From CAZTDD01 sp964612675 (GTDB lineage: Bacteria; Hinthialibacterota; Hinthialibacteria; Hinthialibacterales; JAKPRU01), in assembly GCA_964612675.1 (NCBI GenBank), contig CAZTDD010000028.1, positions 1 through 57,676 of the forward strand: a DNA stretch of 57,676 nt. Direction: 5' to 3'. The notes below the pieces were generated by a model, which was given only the letters and a program-made list of their open reading frames with translations, had not been told where the DNA came from and did no database searches. A program made the position numbers and the translations under genes. Below are positions 17,056-28,000 of the stretch, one piece after another. Position 1 is the first letter of the stretch. Each line of letters begins with the position of its first letter.

Positions 17056-20000
17056 ATGTCCGCTGAAGTTCGTACCATCGCTATCGTGTTGGCTGTTGTT
17101 TTTGGTGTCGGCCTTATACTCATGGTTGGCATGTTCGGCGTTCGAGATGGAGAGTCGGCGTACGACTGGCCGACCTGGCGCTACGATGCAGGCCGAACCG
17201 GCAATTGTCCGAATGATCTTCCGAAAGAAATGCATCTTCAGTGGATTCTGGACCTGCCGAAACCCAAGCCCTGTTGGCCGCCCACGCAACATCGCCTTCA
17301 GTACGACCTGTCATACGAACCCGTAGCGATGGGGCGCCGTCTTTTCGTTCCGTCGATGGTCCGTGATTGCGTAAGCGCCTATGACACGCGGACCGGCGAG
17401 CGGCTCTGGCGCACCTATGTGGACGGCCCTGTCCGTTTCGCACCTCTGGCTTGGGAGGGAAAAGTTTATTTTGTCTCTGATGACGGCCATCTCTACTGTC
17501 TTCGCGCAGAAGACGGTGCAGTTCTGTGGAAATTCCGAGGCGGACCTTCGGATTACAAACTTCTTGGCAATGAACGCTTTGTCTCCATGTGGCCTGCAAG
17601 GGGCGGCCCCGTTCTGTACGACGATACAGTCTATTTCGCCGCAAGTATCTGGCCCTTTATGGGAACGTTCATTTATGCTCTAGATCCAAACAGCGGAGAG
17701 GAAATCTGGAGGAACACGGGAAGTGGATGCGATTTTCTCCTTCAGCCTCACTCGAGTCCCGCTTTCGCCGGTGTTGCTCCTCAAGGCTATCTGGCCGCAA
17801 CGGAAAACAAACTCTTTCTATCCAGCGGCCGTTCGGTTCCCGCTGTTTACGATCGACACACAGGGGAATTCCTTTATTTCGAAAACAACACGAAACGAGG
17901 CCGATACGATTTCATCGCGGGAGACGAGTATTTCTTCAATGACGGCATCGTGTATCGCACCGAAGACGGATCTCCTGTTGCGGAAGCGGATGTATCTGTT
18001 CTGACTCCGGATACGATGATCGGTATCGACCAGCAGGGCTGGATACGAAGCCGGACGAAGGATATCGAGCAGACGGAGTATATAGATAAACGCGGGGAAA
18101 CGCAGCGTCGAAACGAATTCTCTATACAGGGGCAGGCCCAAAGCCTTGTCGAGAAGGTGTTTTTCAAGGCCGGCTCACGACTCTACTGTGGTGCCCCCGG
18201 GCTGGTGGCTGCGGTGGATATTTCGTCCTTGGATAGCCGTGACACGAAGGGGGCTTTTGCTTGGCAGGCGAAAGTCGACGGAGAACCGTGGAGCATGCTC
18301 ACGGGCGACAAGCGATTGTTTGTGGTTACGAAAGAAGGACGGATTTATTGTTTCGGAAAAGATGAAGTCCGGCCCAGGACGTACACCGAACCTGGAGAGA
18401 GACAATTCGTTCTGGACGAGCAATGGACTGAAATCGCAAGTGAGTATCTTGATACCGCAGGAGTCAATGAAGGGTATTGCCTTGTCTTGGGACTCGGTAC
18501 GGGGCATCTGGCGGAAGAACTGTTGCGGCAATCGGATCTTTACGTGATTGGCTTGGATCGAGACGCCGAGACCGTGGAATCGTTACGGAAGAAATTCGAC
18601 GATGACGGACTGTATGGAGAGCGGATCTCGCTCCATGTCGGCGACATCCTAAACGTTTCCATGTCTCCCTATCTCGCGAAACTTGTGGTCTCTGAAGATC
18701 CCGAATCTGCCGGATACGGTGAGGCTGGTTTTATTGAACGAGTTTTTCGTGTTTTGCGACCGTATGGCGGTACCGCGTGCCTGTCGACGGGGTCGCGGAG
18801 CGATGTTTTTATCCGTGAAGCTCGAAACCTCAATTTGCCGAACGCTGTCTTGCGAGCCGAGTCGCCTTTTGTCTTGTTGGAAAGGGCGGGGGCATTACCG
18901 GGATCGGCTGAATGGACGCACCAGTATGGAGATATATCGAACACAGTCTGTTCCAAGGACAAACTCGTCAAACCTCCACTGGCTCCACTCTGGTTCGGAG
19001 GACCTTCGCACGCGGATGTTCTTCCACGTCACGGTCATGGACCGCCGCAGCAAATCGTGGACGGACGGCTGATCATTCAGGGGATCAATGTGTTGAGTGC
19101 ACGAGACGTATATACAGGTCGAACCTTGTGGAAAAAAGAACTACCGCACCTGAACACGTTCGAAATGTATTATGACGAAACGTACAATCCAGATCCCTTC
19201 GATCGGAGCTACAATCAGGTTCATATCCCCGGCGCGAATGCGTATGGAACGAATTTCGTTGTAACTCCGGAACGGATCTATCTGATTCAAGAAGAGAAAT
19301 GCCTTATCATCGACACCGAGACGGGTCGGACCGTCGATGAGTGGACCTTGCCACTGGACATGGACCTGGGGACACCCAATTGGGGGTACATCGGTGTATA
19401 TGACGATTTACTGATCGCCGGTGCGGCCCCGCTTCACATTTCAAAAGACGATCCCCAGTCTGTCAGGCAACTGGTTCCCGGTGCGGACCCGATCGAGGTT
19501 CCCGAAGCGGAACAAATCCTTCCGAATCACCGATTCGGTAAAGGCAGTCGTTCAGTGGTCGTGATGGATCGATTCAGTGGGCGTGTTCTCTGGAGTCAGG
19601 AGGCGGAGTACACATTTCGACATAACACCATCGTGGCGGGCAATGAGAAACTCTTCTGCGTAGATAGCCTGTCGGACGCTCGATTTAGCAGTCTGAAGCG
19701 GCGCGGATTCAAAACGGATACGCAACCAAGCGTTATTGCTTTCGATATTCGCAGCGGCGACGAACTGTGGCGGGATCGAGAAAATGTTTTTGGCACCTGG
19801 TTGGGATACTCCACTGAGTACGATGTGTTGTTGGAAGGTGGAAGCCGGGCCGGTGACCGGGCCCGGGACGAGGTGGGCCGTTCCATGGCTGCTTATAGGG
19901 GGAGGGACGGCGAAGTCCTGTGGCAGCACAACGATGAGTATTCAGGACCTCCCATCCTCTATCACGACCGAATTATTACCCAGACCGGCGGCTCGAATCA

Positions 20001-21039
20001 GCAGACCGCTCCAGCGAAATGCTATAATCTCTTAACCGGCGAGCGTGTAATGACCACGCATCCATTGACCGGTGAGACGGTTCCGTGGGGATGGATTCGC
20101 TACAAGGGTTGCAACACCGCGATAGCGAGCGAACATTTGCTCACATTCCGTTCGGCAGCGGCAGCATATGTCAGCCTTCCGGACGGGCAAGGCGTTACCA
20201 CGATGGGTGGGTTCCGGTCTTCCTGCACTTCGAATCTGATTGCTGCCGACGGCGTATTGAATGCACCCGACTATACACGTACCTGCACGTGTTCTTATCA
20301 AAATCAAACATCGCTCGCTCTGATCCACATGCCTCCCGACGCCCCTGAGAATCCGTGTGTGGAATCATGGAGTTTCGATCATTACTGGGCTCCACAGGAC
20401 CCCGCGCCGGTGAAACGGATCGGCATCAATTTCGGCGCTCCGGGTAATCGCCTCTCAGACGACGGCACGCTGTGGGTGGAATTCCCCAGTGTGGGCGGAC
20501 CGTCGCCGGATATTCCGATACGTGTTGAATCCGATGACGCGAAGCTCTTCCGGTACCATATGTCCCGTGTGAAGCCGGGCGATGCGGTGGAATCTGAAGG
20601 GAATCCTGCCTGGGTTGCTGCGTCCGGTGTCGAGGGCGAAATGAAGATCTCGATCCGCGTTTTCCTGCAGCCGGCTGCACCGGATGCGAATGAACTGATC
20701 GAGGCTTTCGAACGAAATGCATTTACCGATGAATTAACTCAAGAGTATCCGGAAATCGTGGGCAGCTACGATACTCCGTTGCCTTACACCGTTCGGTTGC
20801 ATTTTGTGGAGCCGGAAGACGTGAACGTCGGAGATCGTGTTTACGATATCTATCTTCAGGGCGAGAAAGTGAAAGAGAACTTCGATATTCTGGAGACTGT
20901 AGAAAACTCGAATCAGGCGGTTGTGCTGGGGTTCGAGGGCATTCCCATACAGGATGATCTGGACATCGAATTGAAGACGGCAATCGACGGGGGATCGGAG
21001 CCGCCGATCCTGTGTGGGGTCGAGATTTTCGTGAACTGA
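17056..21039 (+). CDS. Membrane-anchored PQQ-type propeller with central methyltransferase domain
   Basis: A 1327-residue protein. Residues 5-30 are a hydrophobic anchor. About 35-450 is a quinoprotein-like beta-propeller (GERLWRTYVDGPVRFAPLA, YCLRAEDGAVLWKF). About 455-620 is a class I SAM-methyltransferase fold with motif I VLGLGTGHLAEEL, motif II acid IGLDRD and a post-motif LHVGD. From about 630 a second propeller region runs to about 1110, with WTHQYGDISNTVCS resembling the start of the first. The tail (about 1119-1327) is a malectin-like beta domain (INFGAPGNRLSDDG). The first propeller and the methyltransferase share order and wording with the gene at 41301-44303. Substrate and location of catalysis are unknown; an extracytoplasmic SAM enzyme would be surprising. 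It converges on a pseudopilin gene 20 bases away. Confidence 0.82.
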   Translation: MSAEVRTIAIVLAVVFGVGLILMVGMFGVRDGESAYDWPTWRYDAGRTGNCPNDLPKEMHLQWILDLPKPKPCWPPTQHRLQYDLSYEPVAMGRRLFVPSMVRDCVSAYDTRTGERLWRTYVDGPVRFAPLAWEGKVYFVSDDGHLYCLRAEDGAVLWKFRGGPSDYKLLGNERFVSMWPARGGPVLYDDTVYFAASIWPFMGTFIYALDPNSGEEIWRNTGSGCDFLLQPHSSPAFAGVAPQGYLAATENKLFLSSGRSVPAVYDRHTGEFLYFENNTKRGRYDFIAGDEYFFNDGIVYRTEDGSPVAEADVSVLTPDTMIGIDQQGWIRSRTKDIEQTEYIDKRGETQRRNEFSIQGQAQSLVEKVFFKAGSRLYCGAPGLVAAVDISSLDSRDTKGAFAWQAKVDGEPWSMLTGDKRLFVVTKEGRIYCFGKDEVRPRTYTEPGERQFVLDEQWTEIASEYLDTAGVNEGYCLVLGLGTGHLAEELLRQSDLYVIGLDRDAETVESLRKKFDDDGLYGERISLHVGDILNVSMSPYLAKLVVSEDPESAGYGEAGFIERVFRVLRPYGGTACLSTGSRSDVFIREARNLNLPNAVLRAESPFVLLERAGALPGSAEWTHQYGDISNTVCSKDKLVKPPLAPLWFGGPSHADVLPRHGHGPPQQIVDGRLIIQGINVLSARDVYTGRTLWKKELPHLNTFEMYYDETYNPDPFDRSYNQVHIPGANAYGTNFVVTPERIYLIQEEKCLIIDTETGRTVDEWTLPLDMDLGTPNWGYIGVYDDLLIAGAAPLHISKDDPQSVRQLVPGADPIEVPEAEQILPNHRFGKGSRSVVVMDRFSGRVLWSQEAEYTFRHNTIVAGNEKLFCVDSLSDARFSSLKRRGFKTDTQPSVIAFDIRSGDELWRDRENVFGTWLGYSTEYDVLLEGGSRAGDRARDEVGRSMAAYRGRDGEVLWQHNDEYSGPPILYHDRIITQTGGSNQQTAPAKCYNLLTGERVMTTHPLTGETVPWGWIRYKGCNTAIASEHLLTFRSAAAAYVSLPDGQGVTTMGGFRSSCTSNLIAADGVLNAPDYTRTCTCSYQNQTSLALIHMPPDAPENPCVESWSFDHYWAPQDPAPVKRIGINFGAPGNRLSDDGTLWVEFPSVGGPSPDIPIRVESDDAKLFRYHMSRVKPGDAVESEGNPAWVAASGVEGEMKISIRVFLQPAAPDANELIEAFERNAFTDELTQEYPEIVGSYDTPLPYTVRLHFVEPEDVNVGDRVYDIYLQGEKVKENFDILETVENSNQAVVLGFEGIPIQDDLDIELKTAIDGGSEPPILCGVEIFVN

Positions 21040-21059
21040 GATTTAGAGAGAGCCGAAGG

Positions 21060-21692
21060 TCAGTGGCCGCCGACTTTGGCAACCTCGCCGCCATAGGTAA
21101 CAATATCGCCGCCACTATAGAGCCCGTTGGAGGGGTCGTAGATCACGCCGGTTACCGGCATGCCGAGACGCTCCTGAAGTGGGATGTGCATCGCCTGGGA
21201 AAAAGCGTGATCCGGGCCGGATGAGTTGATCGAGATGCCGACGGGCAACTGAGAAACCTCGGCACCATTCGCCCCTGCCCACCAATGGCCCCATTCTCCC
21301 CGGTAGCTTCCCCAAATGTACGAAGTGTAATTCATTTGCAGCAGACCCGCTTCGTCCATTTTCTCCGTATTGAATGGATCGTCAAAAGCAATGGAACTCA
21401 AATAGGAAACGGGTGTAGTCAGTTCGTAGACTTCGGAAACATGACGGCTCATCGATTTTGGATAGGGATAGGCGTTGTTGTCGATCCGATACGAATCAGC
21501 GGCCAGGACGATGGCCCGCTCATCGCTCAACACTCGCGAGACCTTGGCCCGCGTCTGAGCGTTCAGGAAATTCGGAACGGCAATGGCTGCCAGGATGCCT
21601 ATGATTGCCACAACGATCAGGAGTTCGATCAACGTAAATCCTGGGCGTGCCGGCAGTCTTCGGTATTCTCGTTTTGTCGATTTGATCATCAT
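21060..21692 (-). CDS. Type II/IV pseudopilin-like protein
   Basis: A 210-residue protein with a prepilin leader: a basic N-terminus, then PARPG followed by FTLIELLIVVAI. Prepilin peptidase would cut after the Gly, leaving an N-terminal Phe with Glu at +5 inside a hydrophobic helix. The globular part is polar with few cysteines and ends in GGDIVTYGG. This orphan pseudopilin type is common in planctomycete-like and candidate-phylum genomes, where it is thought to be a surface or secretion pseudopilin; no secretion genes are adjacent. A paralogue with a similar ending (SNGDIFRFGG) is at 36540-37112. Confidence 0.85.
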   Translation of the reverse strand: MMIKSTKREYRRLPARPGFTLIELLIVVAIIGILAAIAVPNFLNAQTRAKVSRVLSDERAIVLAADSYRIDNNAYPYPKSMSRHVSEVYELTTPVSYLSSIAFDDPFNTEKMDEAGLLQMNYTSYIWGSYRGEWGHWWAGANGAEVSQLPVGISINSSGPDHAFSQAMHIPLQERLGMPVTGVIYDPSNGLYSGGDIVTYGGEVAKVGGH

Positions 21693-22136
21693 TTTCCACC
21701 GCCGTCTTCTTGATTCGTTTATACCCAGTACGATATCCGTTTACGATCGTTCGGTCAATTTGCTTTTACCTTCTCGGTTCTACGGAATACGACGAGGCGG
21801 GGCAGAACCGTGTCCTGTGTAATCCCGGTAGCAGAACGCAGCGTATCGGCGGGCGGTTTACAAGTCGGCGGAAAGCATGGTATAAGCATTCTCAGGTCCA
21901 ATTGAGCATGGACCCCGGCGGCGCGACTCGGAGACAGACCTGTGACAGATTTACCTCTCTCTTTGCGCTTCACTGTACGCATTCGTGATTCTCTTCTTAT
22001 GAGCAGCCTCAACGGCGGCGCTCCGTTTTCTCTACCGCGTTTGAATGAAAGGTTCAAGAAGTAGTAGTGACCGGATACGGCAAGAAACTTGCTTTCTAAG
22101 TTTACTTCAGAATTGAAATCAGGAGGAACAAAGGCA
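21693..22136. other. Intergenic region upstream of oxidoreductase gene
   Basis: A 444-base divergent gap. Apart from the promoter candidate at 21857-21886 and the AGGAGG ribosome site at 22121-22126, I see nothing that looks functional. Confidence 0.4.
21857..21886 (+). promoter_or_regulatory. Candidate sigma-70-type promoter
   Basis: TTTACA (21857-21862) and TATAAG (21881-21886) are separated by 18 bases, each one base off consensus. It would give a leader of roughly 240 bases ahead of the Gfo/Idh/MocA gene at 22137. Found by eye only. Confidence 0.35.
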
Positions 22137-23294
22137 ATGAACGAACAAGGACTTTCACGCAGGAATTTCATGCAGTCCGCAGTAGTGGGAGCATCCGCCC
22201 TGACTGTGGGCCTGTCGCGCGATGCGAGAGGAGCCAACGAAAAAGTTCGCCTGGCCTGGATCGGCTGCGGTGGCCGGGGCAGCTACCTCGTCAAACGTGC
22301 GCTCACGATTGAGGACATCGAAATTGTAGCCGCGTGCGATTTGATCAAAGAAAAGGCCGAGCGGGCGGCGGAGTTCGTTCGGGAAAAACGCGACAAGCAA
22401 ATCAATACCTACGTTGATTTTCGGAAAATGATGGAAAAAGAGAAACTCGACGGTCTCGTTGTTGCCACTGAGGTCGGTAACCACGCAAAAGTGGTGATTC
22501 CGGTACTTGAAGCGGGGTATCATTGCCTGAGTGAAAAACCGATGGATGCGTCCGTCGAAAAAGTAGACGCGATCGTGCGCGCGGCTCGCAAGGCGAAGGG
22601 AATCTATCAAATCGCTTTTCAACGCCGCTCCGATACCGGCATGAAAGCCGGCGTCTCGCTGATTCACAACGGACAGATCGGCGACGTCAACTTCATGCAG
22701 GGACAATGGCACTGGGGCGGTAGCGGTCACGTCGGCGGCTGGGTGGTCGACGTTGATGTGTCCGGCGGAAAACTCAACGAGCAAGCCTGCCATCATATGG
22801 ATCTGTTCAGCTGGGCGATGGGGAATATCGCACCGACTCACTGTACTGCGATCGGAGCCATTACCGTCGATTATAAAGACCCGCCGCGTCACACCGCCGA
22901 GAACATGAGTTCTGTGGCCTGGCATTTCCCGGGCGGCGCGATCCTTTCCTACACGCATTTGCACGGAGTGGCCAAGCCGTTCCAAGGCGAAAAATCCTGG
23001 GTCATGGGCTCGAAAGGCGATATCGACCTTCTGAAAGGGTATGTTTATCCGCGCGACGGGGAGCCGCACAAAGTCTCCGACGAGGAGCCGGGCTGGGGCG
23101 ATACCTCGGTTCGTAACGAGTTGATTGAGTTTGCCGAGTGCTGCCGAACGCACAAAACACCGACCAGCAATCACGAAACCGGAAGAATTTCGACCTTGAT
23201 GACACTCATGGCCGAAAAAGCGATGTATCGTCGCGACCAGAATTTCTACGGGCCGGGGATGATTGCCTGGAACGAAGTCGGCTCGACAGCCTGA
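22137..23294 (+). CDS. Gfo/Idh/MocA-family oxidoreductase, Tat-exported
   Basis: A 385-residue protein. The start at 22137 follows a textbook AGGAGG and gives a Tat-type signal (LSRRNFMQS followed by a hydrophobic stretch to about residue 33). The Rossmann domain shows WIGCGGRGSYL, CDLIKEK and the EKPMDASVEKVD motif of the family, where the Lys of EKP is catalytic. The C-terminal half has NEQACHHMDLFSWAMG. These enzymes use tightly bound NAD(P) to oxidise or epimerise sugars and related polyols. The Tat signal implies a folded, cofactor-loaded enzyme in the periplasm. A strong hairpin follows the stop. Confidence 0.88.
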   Translation: MNEQGLSRRNFMQSAVVGASALTVGLSRDARGANEKVRLAWIGCGGRGSYLVKRALTIEDIEIVAACDLIKEKAERAAEFVREKRDKQINTYVDFRKMMEKEKLDGLVVATEVGNHAKVVIPVLEAGYHCLSEKPMDASVEKVDAIVRAARKAKGIYQIAFQRRSDTGMKAGVSLIHNGQIGDVNFMQGQWHWGGSGHVGGWVVDVDVSGGKLNEQACHHMDLFSWAMGNIAPTHCTAIGAITVDYKDPPRHTAENMSSVAWHFPGGAILSYTHLHGVAKPFQGEKSWVMGSKGDIDLLKGYVYPRDGEPHKVSDEEPGWGDTSVRNELIEFAECCRTHKTPTSNHETGRISTLMTLMAEKAMYRRDQNFYGPGMIAWNEVGSTA

Positions 23295-23315
23295 GTCGAA
23301 CACTGTGGAAGGTAC

Positions 23316-23350
23316 AAGAGGGCGGAAGAGAACCTTCCGCCCTCTTTATT
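23316..23350 (+). terminator. Rho-independent terminator after oxidoreductase gene
   Basis: A perfect 13-bp stem (arm GAGGGCGGAAG and its complement, positions 23316-23346) with a 5-base loop is followed by a T-rich tail (CTTTATT). It lies 22 bases after the stop codon at 23294 and directly before the next coding region. Confidence 0.8.
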
Positions 23351-23351
23351 C

Positions 23352-25034
23352 ATGAAGTTTTCTGTAATTAACATGGACACCATGCGGCGTGTTTCGATCC
23401 TGCCTATTGCTTTTCTCCTTGCGCTACTTATTCCACGATCGCCTGGAAACGCCTCCCAAAGAGAAGAGGGATTACAGAGCATCCGTTTTATAGACAGAAC
23501 GGTCGATTTCGGCCTCTCCGGTTTTCGACACAGGATGGGTGAACCGGAAAAACCCTGGATCATCGACGCCATGGGATCGGGAGTGGCCGTGGCGGACTTC
23601 GATAACGACGGCGACGACGATATTTATTTCGTGAACGCCCGACCGCAATTTCTGAAACCCGACCCCACTTGGCGCAACGCACTCTACAGAAACGACGGGG
23701 GCCGTTTTACGGACATTACTGAATCGGCGGGTGTCGGCGATACTGGATATGGAATGTGTGCTGTATTCGGCGATGTGGATAACGACGGCCGGCTGGATCT
23801 GTTTGTCGGTAATTACGGTGCAAATGTTCTTCTTCATAACAACGGTGACGGGACCTTTTCCGACATGACTTCTCAGGCCAACGTGCAACATGATGGATAC
23901 GCGGCTTCCGCCGCTTTTGCCGATGTCGATCGAGACGGCGACCTGGACCTTTTTCTGGGGAACTATATCGACTTTGACCCGCAACAACATGGTGAATTTC
24001 GTGCACGATTTCGCGGTGAAACTGTTTTCAAAGGGCCGATGGCGTTCGACGCCCAGGCGGACGTGCTCTATCTGAACGATGGAACAGGTCGATTCTCCAA
24101 CGGGTCCGGGAAGGCCGGGATTAATGTCTCGGACGGTCGAGCGATGGGAAGTGTATTTTTCGATGTGGATAACGACAGGAATCTGGATTTGTACGTGACA
24201 AACGATTCAACGTATAACCATATTCTTCGAAATCGCGGAGACGCTAGATTTGAAGATTTAAGTTTTATTTCGGGCGGGGGTTTTTCCGACGACGGAAGGG
24301 GCGGGGCGAGCATGGGTGTAAGTAGCGGCGATTATAATAATGATGGTTTTCTGGATTTGTTCATTACATCGTACCAATATGAGACCGATCTTTTATACGA
24401 AAATGACGGGGAGCTGGGATTCACAGAGACAACCGCCTCGATGGGCTTGTACGGAACAAACGACTCTCTTGTGACCTGGGGCAATGGGTTTTGCGATTTC
24501 AATTCGGATGGGTTGCTGGACATCTACACGGTCAACGGTCACGTGTATCCGCAGGTACATCGACTGGGGGAATCGTACGGTCAGGGTGTGTCGGTTTATC
24601 GGAACCGGGGCGACCGATTTATCGATGTTTCTACTGCTGCGATACCGAAACAGGTTATGGATCGTTCAGGGCGGGGTTCGGCACTGCTTGATTTTGATAG
24701 TGATGGGGACATGGATATTGTTGTCAATTGCATGGATTCGTCTCCGTTGCTTCTGGAAAATCGGAGCGAGCGCGGGAATTGGCTTCAGGTTGTTCTTGAC
24801 GGTCCCTCTGCAAAAACGTATGGAGTTCGCGTTGTTGCACGCAGTGGAAAGAAGAGATGGACCCGGATCGTGGACGGTGGCTCGGGATATCTTTCTCAGA
24901 ATTCACAAACACTGCATTTCGGTTTCGGTTCAGTCGACCGAATCGATGAGTTGATTATCTTTTGGCCTCATTGCGACCCGCAAACAATTTCTTCCCCGGA
25001 GATAAACAAAAGAATGACCATCAAATGTCCTTGA
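23352..25034 (+). CDS. Secreted CRTAC1-family FG-GAP/ASPIC protein
   Basis: Up to 560 residues. The first ATG (23352) touches the terminator tail; ATGs at 23373 or 23382 fit a signal peptide better (RRVSILPIAFLLALLIP). Seven Ca-binding FG-GAP/VCBS-like repeats follow, with cores such as DFDNDGDDDIYFVN, DVDNDGRLDLFVGN, DVDRDGDLDLFLGN and DFDSDGDMDIVVN, forming a beta-propeller. The last 90 residues are an ASPIC/UnbV domain (GNWLQVVLDG, GSGYLSQNSQTLHFGFG). Such secreted propellers are taken to bind ligands or surfaces; no enzyme activity is evident. It converges on the GH38 gene across a 37-base gap. Confidence 0.85.
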   Translation: MKFSVINMDTMRRVSILPIAFLLALLIPRSPGNASQREEGLQSIRFIDRTVDFGLSGFRHRMGEPEKPWIIDAMGSGVAVADFDNDGDDDIYFVNARPQFLKPDPTWRNALYRNDGGRFTDITESAGVGDTGYGMCAVFGDVDNDGRLDLFVGNYGANVLLHNNGDGTFSDMTSQANVQHDGYAASAAFADVDRDGDLDLFLGNYIDFDPQQHGEFRARFRGETVFKGPMAFDAQADVLYLNDGTGRFSNGSGKAGINVSDGRAMGSVFFDVDNDRNLDLYVTNDSTYNHILRNRGDARFEDLSFISGGGFSDDGRGGASMGVSSGDYNNDGFLDLFITSYQYETDLLYENDGELGFTETTASMGLYGTNDSLVTWGNGFCDFNSDGLLDIYTVNGHVYPQVHRLGESYGQGVSVYRNRGDRFIDVSTAAIPKQVMDRSGRGSALLDFDSDGDMDIVVNCMDSSPLLLENRSERGNWLQVVLDGPSAKTYGVRVVARSGKKRWTRIVDGGSGYLSQNSQTLHFGFGSVDRIDELIIFWPHCDPQTISSPEINKRMTIKCP

Positions 25035-25071
25035 GAGAATTCTTACGCTATCCGAGATTTCTCTCCGCGCT

Positions 25072-28000
25072 CTATAGGATCAACTTCAAGGTGCGTATCT
25101 GGAAAGGTTCGAAGTAGAGCCGAATGACCCCGTTTTCCAAGGTTAATTCCCGTTCCTCTATTTCCATGAGATTTGTCTCGAACGCTTTTTGGGTGGGAAT
25201 CGATGTGCGGAACAGGCAGTTGCCCCGCCAGCCGTTTGTTTCATAGAGCCGCACAATAATTCCGTCATTATCCTCGGCTCTTTTGACGGTCTCAATGATG
25301 ATGTTTTCCCGGTCCACATTCATATAGCTGAAACGCGGAGGAATCGATCCTTTGGCCGGATCGACGTTCTCGGCGTAAAATCCGACATTCAATTCATAGC
25401 CCTCGCGGATCGGACCGTTTGTGAAATCTCCCTCATGAGGAAGTACGGCGTAGGTAAATTCGTGCGTTTTGTTCACATCCGCAGATTTACCGGGTTCTTT
25501 CGGTGCCCTGAGAAGACTTAAGCGGATGACGTTGTCCTTGATGTTATAACCGTACTTACAGTCGTTTAGCAAAGCGACGGCGTAATTTCCTTCGGACAAA
25601 TCCGCCCATTTATGTGCCGGGACTTCGAAACGCGCGAAATCCCACGACGTGTTCCAGTGGGTCGGACGCTCGATACTCCCAAACTGAATGTCATAACGTG
25701 CCTTCGTTGAACGCACATTCACTGGGAACGCAACTTTCAATAAAACGTCCTTTTCAGCGCCCCATTCGATAGAGGTAACAAAATCGATTCGGGAGGAACC
25801 GGCACTCAGAATGATATCCTGTGTGATAGTCGATTTACTGATCGATCGTCTGGTACGTACTACGGAACGAATAGGGCCTTGCTCGACGACTTCTGTGGAT
25901 ATTAAGTTTCCGTCATTTTCCAATGGTTTATCATTATAATAAATATCGATGTCCCACGCTGTGCCGGTACTGGCCATTTTATCTTCGAACAAGATAAAAC
26001 GATTCCCGATCTCTCCCGGCTCCAGCACCTCGCGTCCGGCTTTCTTGTCATAGATTCGGGATATGAGGCCGTTACGGTTTATTTCAATCCGTAGACGATC
26101 ATTTTCCAAGCGTGTGTTGCTTGCTTTGATCTGTGGTGCTTCTCTGTTTCCTTTCTGTATTGAAAAGACGTTATGACCTAGCGCAGGTACGGTACCGAGA
26201 AAGCGTATTTTGTTGTCAGTGCCAACCTGGACGGGAAATTCTGTACCTTCGCTGTCGACCGCTACGTAGGATTGGTTGTTACGAATTCCCTTCGACGGAA
26301 GCTCGATCACGCCGGTTCTGTCCCAGGAAAGGGAATTGAAAACAAAGACTGGGTTCTCGAAATTCGCGGTATCGACCTTCTTTACAAGGGCGTGAAAAGC
26401 GTCCGCTTCGATTTTATGGAGATCTCGAAACACCTGTTCATACTGCTGTTCGGATTCGGCATGTACCTGGTCAATGGAACTTCCCGGTAAAATATCATGG
26501 AATTGGTTCAGAAGGACCGTTTTCCAACTATTCTCGATTTGTGCCCTTTCATATTTACGGCTGCTGTTCAACGACGACACGAGTTCCGTTTCACGAAGAA
26601 GAAATTCGGCTCGGCGATTGTATTGCTTGGTCAGTGCCTGTGTTGTATACGTTCCACGGTGAAGTTCGAGATATAATTCTCCGACCCACCTTGGTAAGCG
26701 TTCGGAATCGCTTTCGAGTGTTCTGAAAAACTGTTCAGGCGTCATATACTCGAGTCGGGGCATGCCGTCCAAATCGCGATATCGTCGGAACCGTTCGAGT
26801 TGTTTTCGGGAAGGACCGCCGCCGCCGTCGCCATGGCCGAACGGAAGCATTTGAATCGGGCTACGGTCTTTCTCTGTGTGATCGTGTTCGCCGGAACGCA
26901 AAACCCACGGTTCGATCTCGCAGCTGTATTCCTCTGCGGGCATGAAATGTGTCAGCACCTGGCTGCCGTCGATCCCCTCCCAGTAAAATGAGTTATAGGG
27001 GAACGGATTGAACTGGTTAATTGCGAGTTTTGTGGTGAAGAAATAATCGATGCCGCTGCGTTTGAGTATTTGAGGAAGCGATGCGGAAAACCCGAAGACG
27101 TCCGGCAGCCACAGCGTGGTCGCCTCGTAGCCAAATTCCTCGCGAAAGAAGCGTGTCCCGTAGAGGATCTGTCGGATGAGGCTTTCACCGCTTGTTAAGT
27201 GGCAGTCCGGCTCGACCCACATACACCCGCCAGGGATCCACTTCCCCTTCTGAACACGGCGTCGAATCTGTTTATACAGTTCGGGATATCTCTCGCGTGC
27301 ATACGCATAGAGCTGAGGCTGACTCTGGACGAACACGAATTCCGGATAGTCCTCCATGAGACCGAGGACGTTGGAAAAGGTCCGGCCGCATTTCCGAATC
27401 GTTTCAGCCAGCGGCCATTTCCATGCGACATCGATATGCGCATGTCCCATGGCGGCAAAGAGCTGAGCGGAGTCGCGTGCCTTACAGTCGTACAGGGATT
27501 TCAACGTCTTTCGCACATTCTTAGCCTGGCGGCGGAGTTCATCCGGGGTTGGATCGCGATAATCGAAGAGATCGACCGCCTTGTTCACGACGTAGAGGAT
27601 TTGTGCGCGCCGTGTATCGTGCTCGGGAGTCAAATACGGTTTGCCTGTCCAGTCGCGATAGACTTTCGGGTCGATCATGTCGGCTAGGGCAACGAGATCC
27701 CAGTACGCGTCCCAAACCTCCCGATTGAGTATCGCGATTTCAGGGTGCCTGTATGGACGAACTGCAAATTGACCCAAACGGGCATTTGCACCGGCTTCCA
27801 CAAAGATCTCGATTCGTTCTCCCCCTTCTGCTTTGGACAACAGCGGATATTCTTTTCTCGCCCAGGAAAGACCCTGTACAGGTACGTCGTCACGAAAAAT
27901 AAGACACTCGCTGTTCTCGAGATCGAAGAGGAGATGAACCGGTTCACCCTGAAACTCGGGCGGGATCTCGATGCGCAATCGAAACCATGCCGTTCCCCAG

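Noticed and set aside
22155..23303. 382-residue minus-strand frame
   Set aside because: Antisense to the Gfo/Idh/MocA gene; composition effect only.
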